DNA of 64,000 bases, taken from positions 22,452,112 to 22,516,111 of the forward strand of contig CM063247.1 of assembly GCA_032158295.1 (NCBI GenBank). Direction: 5' to 3'. Below are positions 24,969 to 39,599 of this stretch, in pieces (the stretch's first letter is position 1; each line of letters begins with the position of its first letter). The translations under genes and the position numbers were made by a program. The notes under the pieces were generated by a model. It was not told where the DNA came from. It saw only the letters and a list, made by a program, of their open reading frames with translations, and ran no database searches. The DNA is from Pycnopodia helianthoides (taxonomy: Eukaryota; Echinodermata; Asteroidea; Forcipulatida; Asteriidae).

Positions 24969-27900
24969 AATCTTATTTTCTTTGTATAATAACATTTTGC
25001 CGTATCATCACAAAATGTATACTTTATATACCAACGTCGTATTTCGGCGCCATATGTTTTACGTGACTGGACATTCGAGGCGACATACGCCTCTTTGCAC
25101 ATTGAAACGTGCGTGTTATGCTAAATAAATCGACACGATGTTTAAACCATCTTGTTGCGTGAATATTTTCTATCATCAAATAAGGTTTTGAAGGAGTCAT
25201 AAACCATGCCAGCCTAAAACTTGATATCAAGTAGTGAATGCGTCTACATCACACACGAACGCTTCTTTGCTAGTTCTGTGTACAGTTGTGTTACCGTAAG
25301 CGGCACGTGCAGTTGAATGGCTTTAAATGGTTGTTTAAGCGGCAATTCATTATCATGTTATTTTGTTTATGTATTTATTTATTAAAGTTTGCCTAAGACA
25401 ACTTTGAATTTGTTTAATCTTATTTATTTTACTGTCCTTATGACTTTTCTATGAGAAAGCAACGGCCCAAAACTACAAACACACAATTTAAGGAAACGTT
25501 TTTAGATTGAGTTTTCTTGAGGTGACGATTTTTGGGTTTGTTACTGGCTGATCACAAGTATATTGTCTTGTATTTTTTTATTGTATTATTTCCTTTGCAA
25601 AAGCGTATGCAACAATGGCCTTTCAAGGAAACTAGGCCAGATCTAATCGCCCGAAGCACTCACTTAATAAGATGTCACTCAAGAGAGTTATATGTTATCT
25701 TTCTAATTTATTACCTTCAGGACTCACTGACCTTTTATATATCTCGCGTTTCAGGTTCGAAGTATCCTTGATAAAAGTGAATCAAGTTCTCGTTTTGAGG
25801 ATTTGTCCGTGTACTTCGTTTTAAAAGAGATCAGCTAAAGTTGTGTGTCAATCGTTTGTTGTCACATGCACAGCTTCCAAGTCGAGCTTGCAGGTTGTTT
25901 TTGTTCTGGATAAATCTGTTTTTCTTGTGAAAGTTTTCAGTAATGACGACTATCGGGAAGAAAATAAGTGTGTTTATGTCAATCGCCTGTGTGCCAATTG
26001 CGTCAGTAAGCCTCCGTGGCAACCACTCTTTCAAAAAAGGAAGAAACAAAAAGAGATAATAAAGAATGGTATGCTACAGAAGTTGGACTATCATTTTACC
26101 GACTGGCGCAATGGCTGACAAAAATGCACTGTTTGGAATTTCATTCTGCCGTTCTGTCTCAGTAAAAAGTCTGAATGCTGATGCTGTTCATTGAGAGCCA
26201 CGTTGGACTTATCTTTTCAATTCGCACACCTCCCTGAATGTTGGGAATATCAAGCTCGCCAAGACACTTATAGGTCACTGGGAGGGTCGCTTTGGAAATT
26301 TGATAAATCAATAAAGCCCGTGCTTTATGGATATGGGAAAGCAAAGAGGGTGGGAAATCCTAATTTGCATATAAGGTAGACTAGTTTGCATGCAGGGAGT
26401 CGGATCCACTTCGGCTGTTTTTTGTTGTTGTTGAATACGGCAGTGCGATCTCATTCCTTATCCGGGGCTGGTATTTCTGAAGTGTTATAATATGCATATG
26501 GGGGGTTATCCAGTTACGGATCTTGTGGCGTGTTTTCAGGCGAAAGGGAGTGTCATATTGTTTATCACGAGTCCATACGCATAAGCTCGTCTAATCGGAT
26601 GACGTTTCTAAGTATCGATTGTGCGGCTCGGATGGTTACTTGTGCGCTATATATTTACGACCGATTTTTGTCTAATGTCTAGGGCTGAGGGCACGACCTC
26701 GGTTTGAGTTTCGACGCTTTTGTTTGAACTCATAAATATTGTTCACAATCTTGAATTACCATTCTAAATTCAAATGCCTGTTGTTGCGACTGCCGATAAA
26801 TAGCTCGACCAGCAACTGAGCACATTGGGGTATAGCACACTGTAATCAAGCTCGTGCCACCCGCTGTGCATGCCTTTCAGGGTCGTTTGTCTAGCGGTTA
26901 AGCGTTCAAACTGTTTTAAGTTCGAATAACTCGGCATTTTCCTTTCCATAAAAATGCACGCCACTCTGCAAAGCGCAAACTTTTAAGTAAATTCATAAAT
27001 AACTTTAACTTGCTTTGATTTTGAGCGAACAGTAACAATGATTGTTCTCACTAGTGTATGCAAATTCTTTTCAGGAGTAAAACCCTTTAGAAATGTAATA
27101 ATTTGTTTTCCCGTTTTGTTTTAAGTTGATACACTTAAGTTGTTCTCGTGTAAAATACCAAACGGTGTAAAACCTCAAAGCTATTTGTTATTCTCTCACT
27201 CCCACGTTGCATTTTGCTGTTTGTTTTATTTAATCAAAAATTAAATCACAACAAGAATTGTATTATCCATGTCAAAAACACAGCTTTCGAAAAAAAGTAG
27301 AAGAAGGACAGTGGTCTTGTAGCAGTAGTTTTGGTGGCTTGGTTCATCGGAAACACTCGTTGTCGTGAGATGACTTACAGTGAGACGTCAAGGCACGGTG
27401 AAACGACGGCCTAGACAATTGTATCATAAATTAAGGGCACAATCATGCAATCTATTTTGTTCGTCTTTATCGCATCTGATCGTCATAGTCCACACATCTG
27501 TATCACCGTATCCCCTCTTTCAAAGTGGCCAATGCGTTTCACTGTCATTTTGACGCTGACATTGAGAACGTGTGTATTCTGTTTGTGGTTAATTCTTCGT
27601 CAGTTCACCATAAATTTACAATCCGTAGGTCACCATTTGCATACCGATGGCTTGAAACGTATGGTGCAGAATATATTTAGAGTTATATTTAGCAATTATG
27701 TTATTGGTGAACTGTGCTGAATTGACGGGTTAACTAATCCAAACGGTGGTCCCGGTAACAAAATAATAGGCTATGTATGTTTTACAAGGCTACGAACAGT
27801 TTCGTTTTTAAATTATTATTTTTTCTTTGCTGTGCAGTGGTTTAAAAACTAAATAATACATTTTTTGAAGTGTTAATAAGTTAGAAAAAACAACAACAAA

Positions 27901-29799
27901 CGAAATGCATTCTACGTCAGATATTTCACCTCAGCAGTGAAATTCTTAATTCATAATGGTCAACACCGTTAAAATGTGTACGTCATCCTCCCAAATCCAC
28001 GAACATCTTTCAATGCAAACAGTTTCATATTCGGGGTGCTCTCAAATTAACGCTCTGTGTCCAGCGGTAAGCCTTTGTATAACACATTAGGCCTATATGT
28101 TAGAATTTGGCTTGTCTCTGTTGACCCACATTCTCCCTGCCGACGTCAGCCAACGTTTGCATAACGGCAATATAGTATAGATGTATATCAGGAAAATCAA
28201 GGAATGAAGGGCATACAGATGATATTACAACTTTACTTGCCTAGACATATTGTCTATGCAGTATTATTCTAAAACAGTGGCTTGTAAATTATGCGTATGT
28301 TTTTTTTTTTTTCACGCACCGTAATGGTTGTTTAAATCTTCAAACTGTGTTTGAACTCGTTTGTCGAGGCCCACGAGCGGTGGTTCTAAAAAACATTACG
28401 AATGTTATTAGAATTGCATCGAATGCTTTTCTCTGTTATGGCTCCCATTATAACACTGTGAGAAGCGGAAGGAAACTTGTACCTCGCACTGCAATTCCCA
28501 ATACTGTAGGATTATAGCTGATGTTAGGCACAGTTATAACTCTATCCAAACAAAGTGGAGTGATGAAGTGTACTCCAAGGTAAATTAACGGACCCAACAG
28601 CCCACTCGGTAGAGGGAAAAATACCGGCTACGTTAGACAGCAAATAGTCTTTGTCTCAGGATGAAATAACCCTGCGAATACGTTCCACGAGTACATTTTG
28701 AGGCTCGCCGGCATCTCCCGTTTCTTGTCAGACCACGTAGAGTAGATGGGAAAAGAAGAAGGAAAAAAAATCATTTCCTGAGGCAATTTCGGGGTGATTT
28801 CCTACGGAGACCCGCTGTCTCCCTGGAGAGCTAGCCTTACCAGTGCAAGAAGCTCCGTCGAAGACATCAGTATCCGTGTGCAATGAGGTTTGAGAACGAC
28901 ACTTTACCGGCCTTGGAACTGTCATTAGCGGAGTGTGGGTTGAGGGTTCAGCACAGATTACTGTGAACCTCATTTGTTTATTTCAACATTGTATTGATTC
29001 GCGGACCCACACGTTTTTCTTACTTTGAATATAAATGTACGTGTATATATTTATATATACAACTAGTAGGGGATATGGCCTTAGCTTTAGATCCAGACCG
29101 GACCTTCTTTAGGGGCATAAACAAGCACAAATGGAAACATATCCATTTACAGCAACAATCGGGAGCACTGAAATATGGGAATGTATCCCGAAAGAAGCGG
29201 GCAAATTACAGCAATTCAACGGGGTTTCTAAGAAACAATCGGAGTAAAGTAGTGAGGACAAACGGGTGGTCAGTGTGAGGAATTGAAAGGGTGGATATTA
29301 TAAATAATTATTTTATTTCGAGACTGTAATCAAAAAATTAAATCACAAGTAATGATAACTGATTGAATACACTGTATCAACTGTGTTAGTGCACACCGGT
29401 ACACTGTGTTGTAGGTATGACATCCACGTTGCATCACTTACAAAAAATAAAAAAATAAATGAAAAATATGCCCGAAACGCTTATTCCTTCACGTGCAAAA
29501 TTCTTTCGAAACATTCTTTAAAACAAGTCACAAAAAAAAAGAAAAAAGAGAGAGAAACAAAAAAAAATAGAAAAAGCCCCAATTCAAACTACTATGTAAC
29601 TGACACCTTTCTGCCTGTCTTACAACAACTCGGTCAGAATAACAATAAAATCGGTTACTCGTATTACACATAGGATATTAAAGTCATAATGATTGATATG
29701 CCATCGCCATCAAACACAAAATAATTGGCAACCTAAATCCGAGTATTTTTATCCCGAGCTTAACAAAATACCACAGTGGTTTGAAATGTCGTTCTATGT

Positions 29800-30115
29800 C
29801 CGAGAACGTCACTGCCCCTCATCGTTGTAGTTCCCCGTTGAAGGACTACGCGCGGTCGCCTTTCCCGGTCGCCTTTCGCGGTATGCCCGAGCTCTTCTCG
29901 CTAGATGGGTAGGTCACCTCTGTAGGATGTGCTCGTTTGTCTCGACCATGTCCCCGGGACACGGACACGCAGGAAATAAAGTCAGCCCCGGGGCTCAAGA
30001 AAGACAGGGGAAAGTGAACTGTGTCTTGTATTTATAGCATGCCGGTCGTGTGCGCTGCCGACCAGAGTTTGACTTGCTTCCGCAGCTGGGAGCAAGTTTG
30101 AAGTGACCTTTACAT
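29800..30115. promoter_or_regulatory. GC-rich, CpG-containing island inside intron 2
   Basis: Markedly GC-rich against AT-rich flanks, with several CpGs (CGCGCGG-like and CCCGGTCGCC words) and a short direct repeat CGGTCGCCTTT (twice near 29852-29876). It ends in a GA microsatellite. No open frame or splice pair was recognised. It could be an enhancer, an alternative promoter or a chance GC patch. Confidence 0.3.
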
Positions 30116-30119
30116 GTCA

Positions 30120-30122
30120 CAA

Positions 30123-30189
<67 letters not shown>

Positions 30190-30195
30190 GAAGGT
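30120..30195. repeat. (GA)n microsatellite
   Basis: About 75 bp of nearly pure AGAGAG with few interruptions, next to the GC-rich island. Confidence 0.95.
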
Positions 30196-32444
30196 AGAGG
30201 TGTCTCTCGTCTTTGGAGCTGGTAGACACGCGGGATTATTTTTTTCCCGAGCAGGTGTATTTTTAACGGTATTCTATAACTAAACAGATTTGCGTTTTAC
30301 GGCAATCATGGTGACATTAATTGACCGTAAGCCTCAAGAACACCCCCCCCCCCCTATTTGTTACAATGTGGCGTAGCGGTAAACAAGAAAAAGTTATTTA
30401 CCAATCAGAGGTTCAATAGAGGGCGGTAGGTTGCATTTTTAAAATGCAACCCCTCACTAAGAATAATTATTGGCGCTTGCACAACAAATAAAATAATGAT
30501 AAGCAAACAGAAAATGATGATGTATCAATGATGAATAATGACATTGTTTGTTACATTCGTAGCAACCTACATAACAATCGTAGTGTGAGGACATCCGTTG
30601 TGGGATGTCACGCTTTTATCCAACGTGAATTGCGTCAGTTGTGATCCATGCTTCTTGGAAATGTTACATGTTTGTATTGTCTGTGGTTGCTCTTTTATTT
30701 TCAACATTTGAACTTTTGTTTTGTGAAATTAGGACGACAATCTCAGGAAAGCATTTTAGACTTGCGACTTTTACCAATCCTTACGAGTAAAAAAAAAAAC
30801 ACCTTTCGTTGTGCTCGCCGTTATTGACAGCAACACTCTCAAGTCATCCTGTGAAGTGTTATTGCAAGTTCTCTGAAGGGAATGTCTGGTTATCCTTTAT
30901 GTTTTGTTATCGAGCTTCAGAATGCCGCATTCTCAGCTTACCTGGGCATTAAATGTCAGTCTTACCTGGACAGATTCCCAATGCCCCATATAATCTAGCA
31001 GATATTCAGCGGCGATACGAGCATCATCCCTTTCGGTGAATTTCTACCCACGTGATCCGTTTTAAAGGTATTAGCAAAAGTGCAAGCATTGGAACAGTGT
31101 TCGTTTTTAGAAGTACAACCTTAACCATTAACAGTACTAAGTCATTGGAATAGATGAGCAATTATTTATTTGAACAAAATAATAATGTTTTCAGTTATTC
31201 AAAGCGTCACTTCTTTTTGATCTTATCATCGTTTTAGCACCATTAAAACTGTTAACATTGAGTTAGTTTAAAAGTGTCGACATAAATAATTAAAAGGGCT
31301 TAAGGGTTGGCTATACTTAAGGTTCAGTCCACGAGAAAGTAATTTTAGCACTTATCTCTGTGATTAATTATTTCTGCATTCTCAAAATTTAAACCATTTC
31401 ATATTTATTTTGTGTTTTGTTTATTGTATCTTATTTTATTTATGTTATATATATTTTTCTTTTGCAGAGTGTAGGCTTGCTTTTCATAACTTAAAGCCAA
31501 ATTTTGAAAAAGTTCTACCGCATCGGAACTTAGAACTCATCGATAGCATTTATGTTTCAACTAGAAGAATATCGTTTTGTAGTTTAATACAGACTAGGCT
31601 ATCCCATTTCGGTGGTCTACATACAATTCTTGAAAACCCTGACGTCTTAGTAACCAGAACAAATTTACATGTTTGAACCAATTTTTCCCTTCATTTCCCC
31701 CAAGCCTGTTTTTTTTTCCTCATTTGAAGCATCGAACTAAGTTACCACCGAGTTATATTAGCATACGCGGTTACGTGCTAATGTGATAAAATTGTAACTA
31801 ACTGTAAATGGCAAGGGATATACCGATACATTTATAACCCGCCAGTGATGCATGTAGGCCTACTCTTAATTCTACAAGCTCAGGCTGGCGCAACTTGAAC
31901 AACGTATTATAGCAATCTCGTTTAGAATCAATAAAATACCGACCATAATCCAATATATCCTTTTGCGATAACCTGCATTAAAAACAAAATTAAAATAAAA
32001 TTATATCAAACAAATGACACAATCGTAATCAAAACCAGAATCAAAATCAAATTTAAAATGGTATTCGGACCGCGAATGTTATTCATCCGTTTTTTTTTTA
32101 AAGTGTTTTCCTCTCTGTCAGTCATGAGTCGAGTCAATTTGACAAAGGCCTAAAGCATTTATTTATTTTGTATTTGTATTTTGTCCATTTAACAACCATA
32201 TCCGCAAAATGGGTCTTGTTGGCACGTGTTAGTGCACGCGAAATGTGACGGCAATGGCCGAAACCAATATTTCTAAAGTTTCGTACATTATTACAATCCA
32301 TTCGAGACTGCATGTTTTTCCATTTCCTAATAATAATATTGAATAAACTAAAAAAAATATTTAAATGTTAAATAACAATATAAATTAAAATCTAAAATAG
32401 AGGCATTACCCGTGTTAGGCCTATTCCAAAAAAGTAGGATTAAA

Positions 32445-32498
32445 AAAATATATAAATATATATATATATATATGTATAATATATATATATATATATAT
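32445..32498. repeat. (TA)n microsatellite
   Basis: Two near-pure TA blocks separated by a short GTATAA interruption. Confidence 0.9.
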
Positions 32499-33907
32499 CA
32501 ATTCTTGTTATCAATGACCAAGTAACAACAGAAATCGCCAACTCCATCCCATATTTTCCGTCCCCATGTCCCGAGAGCATGTCTCCGGTCCTCATATGAT
32601 AATTCAACTATTTTAACACCGTTGGCGCACTTTCGGTGACATTTTCTCTGGTGGAAACGTCTTTTGCTCATTTTACAACAGGCAATTTGCATTTTTTTTT
32701 TTCAATTTATTCCAGAAATCAAATTAATATCACCGGAGTCTAGCTTGCATGGCTCTGTCCGCTAGCCAGCTGACGTGCGGTAAATGGCCTCCACATTTGA
32801 CCTTAGGCAGGTTGTTTCGCGTTAGACAGACCAGATTAAACTGTCATTCTATTTTTGGATATTTTAGACCCTTCAGTACTTCGAGCAATATTGGAATATT
32901 GTAAGAATTAGTTTTGGGCAACAACAACTGCTTGTCAAGCCAATATTTATACATATATTGTAGTCTCCCCCACCCCCCCCCCCCCACCGTTTCGCTTCGC
33001 GAGAGGTGACACTTAGAGACACCAATGCACAGAGGAAATAATGTGATTTAGTCCGGTATCAAAGTGGATTTGAGTTTAAGCTCTAGCAACTTGTACTCTG
33101 CTGAGGGCGGTCACTGTGAATTGATCCCGGTACATATCCTCCGGCAATTGGTTTCACGGTTTAGTGCCATGGAGGTTGATACTGGTTTCCGTTTGTTCTC
33201 GTGTTTGTTTATAAAATCAAATCCACACGTTTTCGCAACTTTTTCAGCGCATGCTTGCTAGGCTTAATGCTTTCATATAAATAACTGTCCTATTGAATGC
33301 AAAGTAAATCGCGTATAGACCTTGAATCGGAACCCTTTGCATTGAAATCACTTTGCACTGAGTGGCGTGTGGCAGATTTTACTCATAATGACAACTTGAC
33401 GTTGATTTTATTCCACTGGTTAGCACTGAGTGGTTTTACAAAGTTAAATTGAATTTCCCTTGAGAAAAAAAAAGGTTTGTTGTTTTGACAAAACCGCCGT
33501 TGGGTTAAAAGTAGAGTCTGGACTTTTTGAAAACTGTACACTGCTCGTGCTCTTCATTCCAATGAAGACGAGTATAATACTTTTTTTTATTTTTTAGAAA
33601 GTTAGTTCTTGTCAGAACTAATGCTTCTTCCCGTTCGGATCTTACGTCGGACTTAATGCCAAGCTTTCAATAATTTACCTCCATGATCATAAGAGTATAG
33701 AAAGATTTATAAAAGCGTATATGATGCATTTTCCAAGGACAACCCTGAGGGGTTTTCTTCACAAAAACCGATTTAAACAGTGACTTCTTTTCCCCCAAGC
33801 TTGCATTAATCCCCTGTGAAAGGTTTTAAGGATGACTGCTGTTAAATAATTTGTTTACACTAACGCTGCCTTGTACACAAGTTAAACAGATTTACTTGAT
33901 ATCGTCG

Positions 33908-34340
33908 CTCGTACCACGAAATGACATATCTGTCCGAAATCACACATTTCTGCAAATCTGTTCTTATACAGATTATTAATGTACTCATTACTGTTAACAT
34001 TTCCATCGAGTTTCAGTACCTACTACGTAAGGGTTTCGTAATTACTCTAATCAACGTATAATTTTTTTTTTTCATGTTGTATTTCCACGTAGTGACCTGT
34101 CTCGGTACGTCACTTTCCCAATGATATACAAAGCGCAACGGCACAGTTCAGGCGCGAGTGTGTGACATTTGCATTTTCGCGAAGTGACCTATCTGGAAGT
34201 GCGTAATATTTTCACGAAGTGACCTATTGCGATATGTCTCAATATGCATTGGTGTGTATCACAGCGCAAAACTCGTATTTTTATGTTATTATATAAATAT
34301 ATATTATATATATTTTTTTACGAAGTGACGTATGCGTTTA
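33908..34340. repeat. Cluster of (C)ACGAAGTGACCTAT-like repeats
   Basis: Five same-strand variants occur at about 33914, 34088, 34178, 34213 and 34321: ACGAAATGACATAT, ACGTAGTGACCTGT, GCGAAGTGACCTAT, ACGAAGTGACCTAT and ACGAAGTGACGTAT. Several follow a T-rich run and precede a TGT/GTC word. Spacing is irregular (roughly 35-175 bp), so this is a dispersed cluster, not a clean tandem array. Confidence 0.65.
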
Positions 34341-36538
34341 GGAAAAAAATACTAATTAATTTGGTAGCAGGAATGAAAACATATCGACAGTTCTGTATAA
34401 AGAAAGTCAGCTTTGTTTTGTCTCACGAAAAACATAAATAAATAAAATAGTTAACAGACTCCGAAACAACAGTTAAAAGAATAGTGCAACTTAAATCGCA
34501 ATTTTCTCTGAACACGTTTTTTATTAAAGTTGTTGCCTTGAACGAGATAGGTCAGCTCGTGGTCAGAGCGACAATATGTAATGTGTCTTAATGAAACTGC
34601 GCAATGTTCCATCTTCTCATAAATTGAGTGACAATCTAGCCCGGTGATAAAGTTTTGAGTTCCATCTTTCCAAAGATCAAAGACTGGAGTTATTCTATCG
34701 TTGGCCACGGACACCCATTTTATCGCTGGGATGTTTTCGCTTCAAATACTAGGTCAGAACCGGCCCCGGGAGGCTGACAGCTCAGCAGTGCATCTACGCA
34801 ATGGTACTTGTTGCCATGGCATTTTGCTAATGACAATCAACCATGTAGACGACAATCGCTCTAAGCCTGACGTGCCCTAATGTATTATATCGTGGCTCGT
34901 CAGGCCCGGGAATGTAGTTCTAATGCGGACGTGCTTAAGTTAGTGTAAATGACGTTGGCATGCTTGATAACCAAACTTGCGCGTTAAAGAACGGTTCCCC
35001 GTACAAAAAAAAAGTAAAACAAAAAATAAAATAAAAAGAAATTGTCATAATGAACTTCCAGTAACTATAATGAAGTACCCGTCTTGCCTTAGTGGCTAGA
35101 GTCCTTACCTTTATCCTGGTGGAGAAGGGGTCCTTTCCAGGTTTTCATCACTTATTTCGAATATAAGCACGAAGTGTTCTAGATAGATGGGTACCGCACG
35201 ATCTGACCCTAGGCAAGGCATTACGAGTTCACACGTATCAGTAATCGAGAAGCGTTTCTTTTGGGAAAACAGATGGCTGAAAATGATTCCTAGTACGTTT
35301 AGCATCACCTAAAGGTTTGATTGAATAGGTAATACCGACTCTCAAAACAAGGAAAGAAAGGGGATTACAGGAATTAGGCTAGGTACAAGCTCATGTTATT
35401 CTTAACTTAGACCCAGAACAAATCATGCTTATCCGTGATTACAGGCTGCTTCTGACTTGGTTAGTATCGTGAGTATCACACGGTGGCTTATATTTGCCAA
35501 GTCCTGGAGTACCTATTTTTTTCACGGCGTTATATCACTGAAAAATTGCGATATTCGCAGTATTATTGCACTAAATTTTGCCGTATTTATTGATTTGTAT
35601 TACTGTACGTTGTTGCGTTATATTGATGTATTTTATTGCGTTATAGCACCGTACGAAAGCTAAATGCTTTCAACAAATTCAGTACTTAATTTATTCAGTT
35701 ATTTTGTTATGCAAATCATTCAAGTTTCAATCCCACGTCACATTTCCACTGGCCGTGTTATTTTCCTCTCTCGGGTTTAAAGGAAAACAATAACAATCAA
35801 ATGAATTCCCAATAATGAATAGGCCTTCAACAATTGGACTGCTACTTTTGAATATATTGTGTGGTGGTGATTTATGTACTCTGTGTTCTTCTTTCTGAAC
35901 TTTTCACCAAACTCGACTACTCTGCACAGTATGACCAGTCTCACTTGCTTGGTTGTGAAATATTTTCCGAGTTGAACAAAATGCTGTCTCTTTCACTCGT
36001 ACATGAACTCACCAAGACTGTTTGAAAAAAAAAGATAATGGCGAATGGCATGAACAGGTGATATCGGACTCGGTTGCGTCAATCCTCTCCTAGTTAAAAC
36101 CCAAGCACGCATTCTAAAGCAGTTAATAATATTGCTAATTTTCGCGCTAGAGTAGCCAATGAACTTGGGGTGGTGATTGCATTAACTCGAAGAGTATTTA
36201 ATTGTGAGGTAAAGTACCTGCCAAGAAAAACAGTGCAACCATTCGTAAAATTTTGTCCGCGCGACCAGACAAACCTATAGACGACTTTACTGAGCGGATT
36301 ATCTCGGCGCATATTGTTTGTCTGACGGTGAAGGGGATATTGACTCGGACATTTTGGGCAGCTAGCTTAGGGACGGTTGATTAACAAAAAAAAATCAATG
36401 TTGTTAGTGGGAAACGGCACTGCACATTTCAATCCGTTCAGGGTTAATTTTAAGACAGTTTGGCACATGACAATTTCCCTTTTCCCCGTACTGAGATGGC
36501 ACTGTCCGGTTTAGATGTAGGCGTCCGGGCAATGTATA

Positions 36539-36559
36539 TTCTTCTTCTTCTTCTTCTTT
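36539..36559. repeat. (TTC)n microsatellite
   Basis: About seven TTC units; low complexity within intron 2. Confidence 0.8.
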
Positions 36560-39542
36560 TTCTGCACAAAGTTGAAGTACACTATTGTGACATTTCTTTT
36601 TCAACAAATACGCCTCAATTGATGCGCAGTGGCATTCACACATTTCTTCGCCTGGGATTAGGTTAAACCCATTGAGCTGGTTTACCTATAATAATATAAG
36701 TCGATTTTCGAGTAACCGAAGTTGGTGCAATATCCATTTTGCAAATAAATGCGACTAGTACAGTGAAACCAGGCCAGACAGGGTCATACTTTAATAGTAA
36801 TGATGACATGAGTTGCTCGATGGGTTCAATGCACGATTCAAATGTAATCGCGTAGAATGTGCCAACCTCACCCGGCTGTTCGCATCTCAGATTCTATGTA
36901 TGTTAACTGGGTTCAGCAGCACACACAACCCTATCCCGTTGTACATAGTTTTGTTTCAGGGAGCGGGAACATGAACAGTCCTCCATTATGTGAACACTCT
37001 TCTCCGGAATCGACTGATTTGCTCTTCTTGTGTGCTTGTATTTCATAATGCATTTGAATAGTTGCCATTTGAATCAAGAGGTATTTTACTTCTACGACAC
37101 AGAGCTCACGAAGTCGACAACAATGCCATTGACCAAAACAAAGCAAGTGAGACACCATCTTACTATAGTAATTCGCTATACGCTTGCCCCGATTGAAACG
37201 AAATCGCCCAACTGGTGGTCTCGGGCCAACCAGAGCATTACTACATAGTTTGGATATGATTTCCGATCACCCAGTATCTCTTGCGTGCTCCTTCAAAGTA
37301 AAATCTGGCTGACTTGTATTGAGATGAAACATAAGTAAAAAGACGTTTGTTAAGACTAATGACCGACACTTGGTTTTGACCGTTATGCTCGACACGTTGT
37401 GAAAGACAATAATTTTAGCCAGCACATTGTTCAATAAGTCAGTATGCTCATTTCACTGAACCTATCGTACAATTGGGTCCAACCCAATTTCCCGTACAAA
37501 CCGTATTACTCGACAGTTGTGTCGAACAATCATGACGTACGACCTAATGTGCCCTACACATCTTGTCGAACGTGATGGTGAGTGCACACTGCCAATGGGC
37601 GGTAATTTGATGGGTTCACGGCAGAAACACAAACCTGGAGCAGGTAAAGGAATATGGCTGCCTGGTACTCGCTTCAACCAATACATAAACAAGGACATCT
37701 TGAGCACTTCCGATGCTCAATGTTTTTTCTTAAAAAGTAGTTTTCATATTTGCCGTCTGAATGCAGCATTCAATCTGAGTGTATACCACGTTCCAGACAT
37801 ACAATGACAACGTAAAGCATGTTGTGCGGAATCGACTGTTCCCAATATTATGTCAGAAAACTGGATGTAAAGTTAGATCACAGAGCCGACAAAAGTCGAC
37901 GACCTTGGAATGAACGAGCTGCATCAATTAGATAACAACCAATGCAGCACAACAATTGCACACTGAACTCAATTGTATGGATGGGTGGTAGTGGGGGGGG
38001 GGGGGGTTGGTGTCAACGTAATACAGAGTGGCGGGCTTCCGTGCATTGTTTCTTTTCCTTACAAGAGAAAACAAGCGGACAATAAACGTCATCAGCCTGA
38101 GTGAGCAGTTTCCTTCAGCGGGTTAATGACAAAATAGAAAACGCCCGTTATTGACCTTCAAATTAGGGGTTGCCATTTAAATATTGCAAAAAGGGCTGTA
38201 TCGGTTCAATGGAACAATGCTTTGCACTGGTTCATCAGTTACCATTGAAACTGTTATCCGAGTTTAGAGGACACGTTGCCCCCATATTGGGCGCGTTGGG
38301 CTATAACAATGGTTTTTCATTAAATTAATATGGTTGAAAAGATGGTACACAAATATAATACATTGGTTCATAAAACTGTGCACTCGAAATTGTGTTGTTT
38401 TCCTTTTACTTTGTGAAGTCACACGGTCCGCCATTGAGTCCAGCATTTGGTTCTACAAAACGAAGTAGACGGAAAACCCACCATTTCGAAGGATAGTTGT
38501 GTGAATCATTACGTTACACTTTTAAAACATATTTCCAACAAAATTCATATCCTGGCAAACGCTTCTTAAAGCCGCAGGCGCTCAATCCGAAGGCAATGCG
38601 TCCTTTTAAGAATTTACATACAGTTGTACGTATGAGCATTTTGTAACGGCAACACGGTGTAAAACTGCATTTAGGGAGCAGTTTATGTGGCAGGTGTCGA
38701 AGAATTTATTTGTTGCAGTATGTCAGAGTGGTGTTTTTATTCTTTTATTTTATTGTTTTGTTTTGTTTTGCTGCCAATTTTATTTGAGAAAAGGACAGCA
38801 GTAGGCCTATGTCAACATAGCTACATGTGGGGTTTGCGGTGTAGTCCAATGGAATACTTTACTGTGTGTAACATGGACTGTTTGCCTTTGAGGGGATTTG
38901 TAACCAGGACGAACGCCCCAATCCTGATATAATAATTAACATTTCGATTGTGTTCACGTATTCCAAGGCTATAATATGCTCTTCTGTTGAGACGTGATGA
39001 GGAGTTTTCGACACCTCACTTGCACCTGAGATCGTTTAGTGTACTAAGTCCTTGTTATAGGAGTACTAACGATCTGGCTTCCGAGAGATGACAGGCTATG
39101 GAACGGGAGTTATTGCCTTTCGGACTATAGATTGTACGGCATCCTTAAGTATTGAAATCAGACAGATGTCTGTTGAGTTAAGAGCATGTTTAAGGGGTAC
39201 TGGAACCATAAAGGTTCCGATAACATACTTGTCTCAAGTTGTACAAAAAGTACATACCGAAAAAAAGGAACAAACTGGAATATTTGTACACACAGAAAAT
39301 ACAAAGAAAAACCTCAACCTGTGTATACTCCCTTGCGTTCGTATTTTGGGCAAGATTTCAATTGCATTTGGTTGATGTTTCACTGTTTTTGTAATCAAAT
39401 TATTCACCTTAAAAGAAAAAAAGGGAAACATAAAAACATAAAACATTCAAATACAATACATCAATACAAATTAAATTAATAATTGCTGAAAATGTTGAAA
39501 GTAAATGTCACCAGACAAGAGAGAGAAAGAGGAAGGGAGACA

Positions 39543-39564
39543 AATATATATATACACACATACT

Positions 39565-39598
<34 letters not shown>
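39543..39598. repeat. (TA)n microsatellite
   Basis: TATATA blocks, interrupted by CACACATACTGG, about 1.1 kb before the last exon. Confidence 0.9.

Positions 39599-39599
<1 letters not shown>

Noticed and set aside
26868..26936. tRNA-like sequence (GTCTAGCGGTTAAG with a later AGTTCGAATAA)
   Set aside because: A-box and B-box words are present, but I could not form acceptor and anticodon stems; perhaps a decayed tRNA-derived SINE.
35080..35150. tRNA-like A-box (GCCTTAGTGGCTAGAG)
   Set aside because: No good B-box or cloverleaf follows; possibly a SINE head, too weak to annotate.
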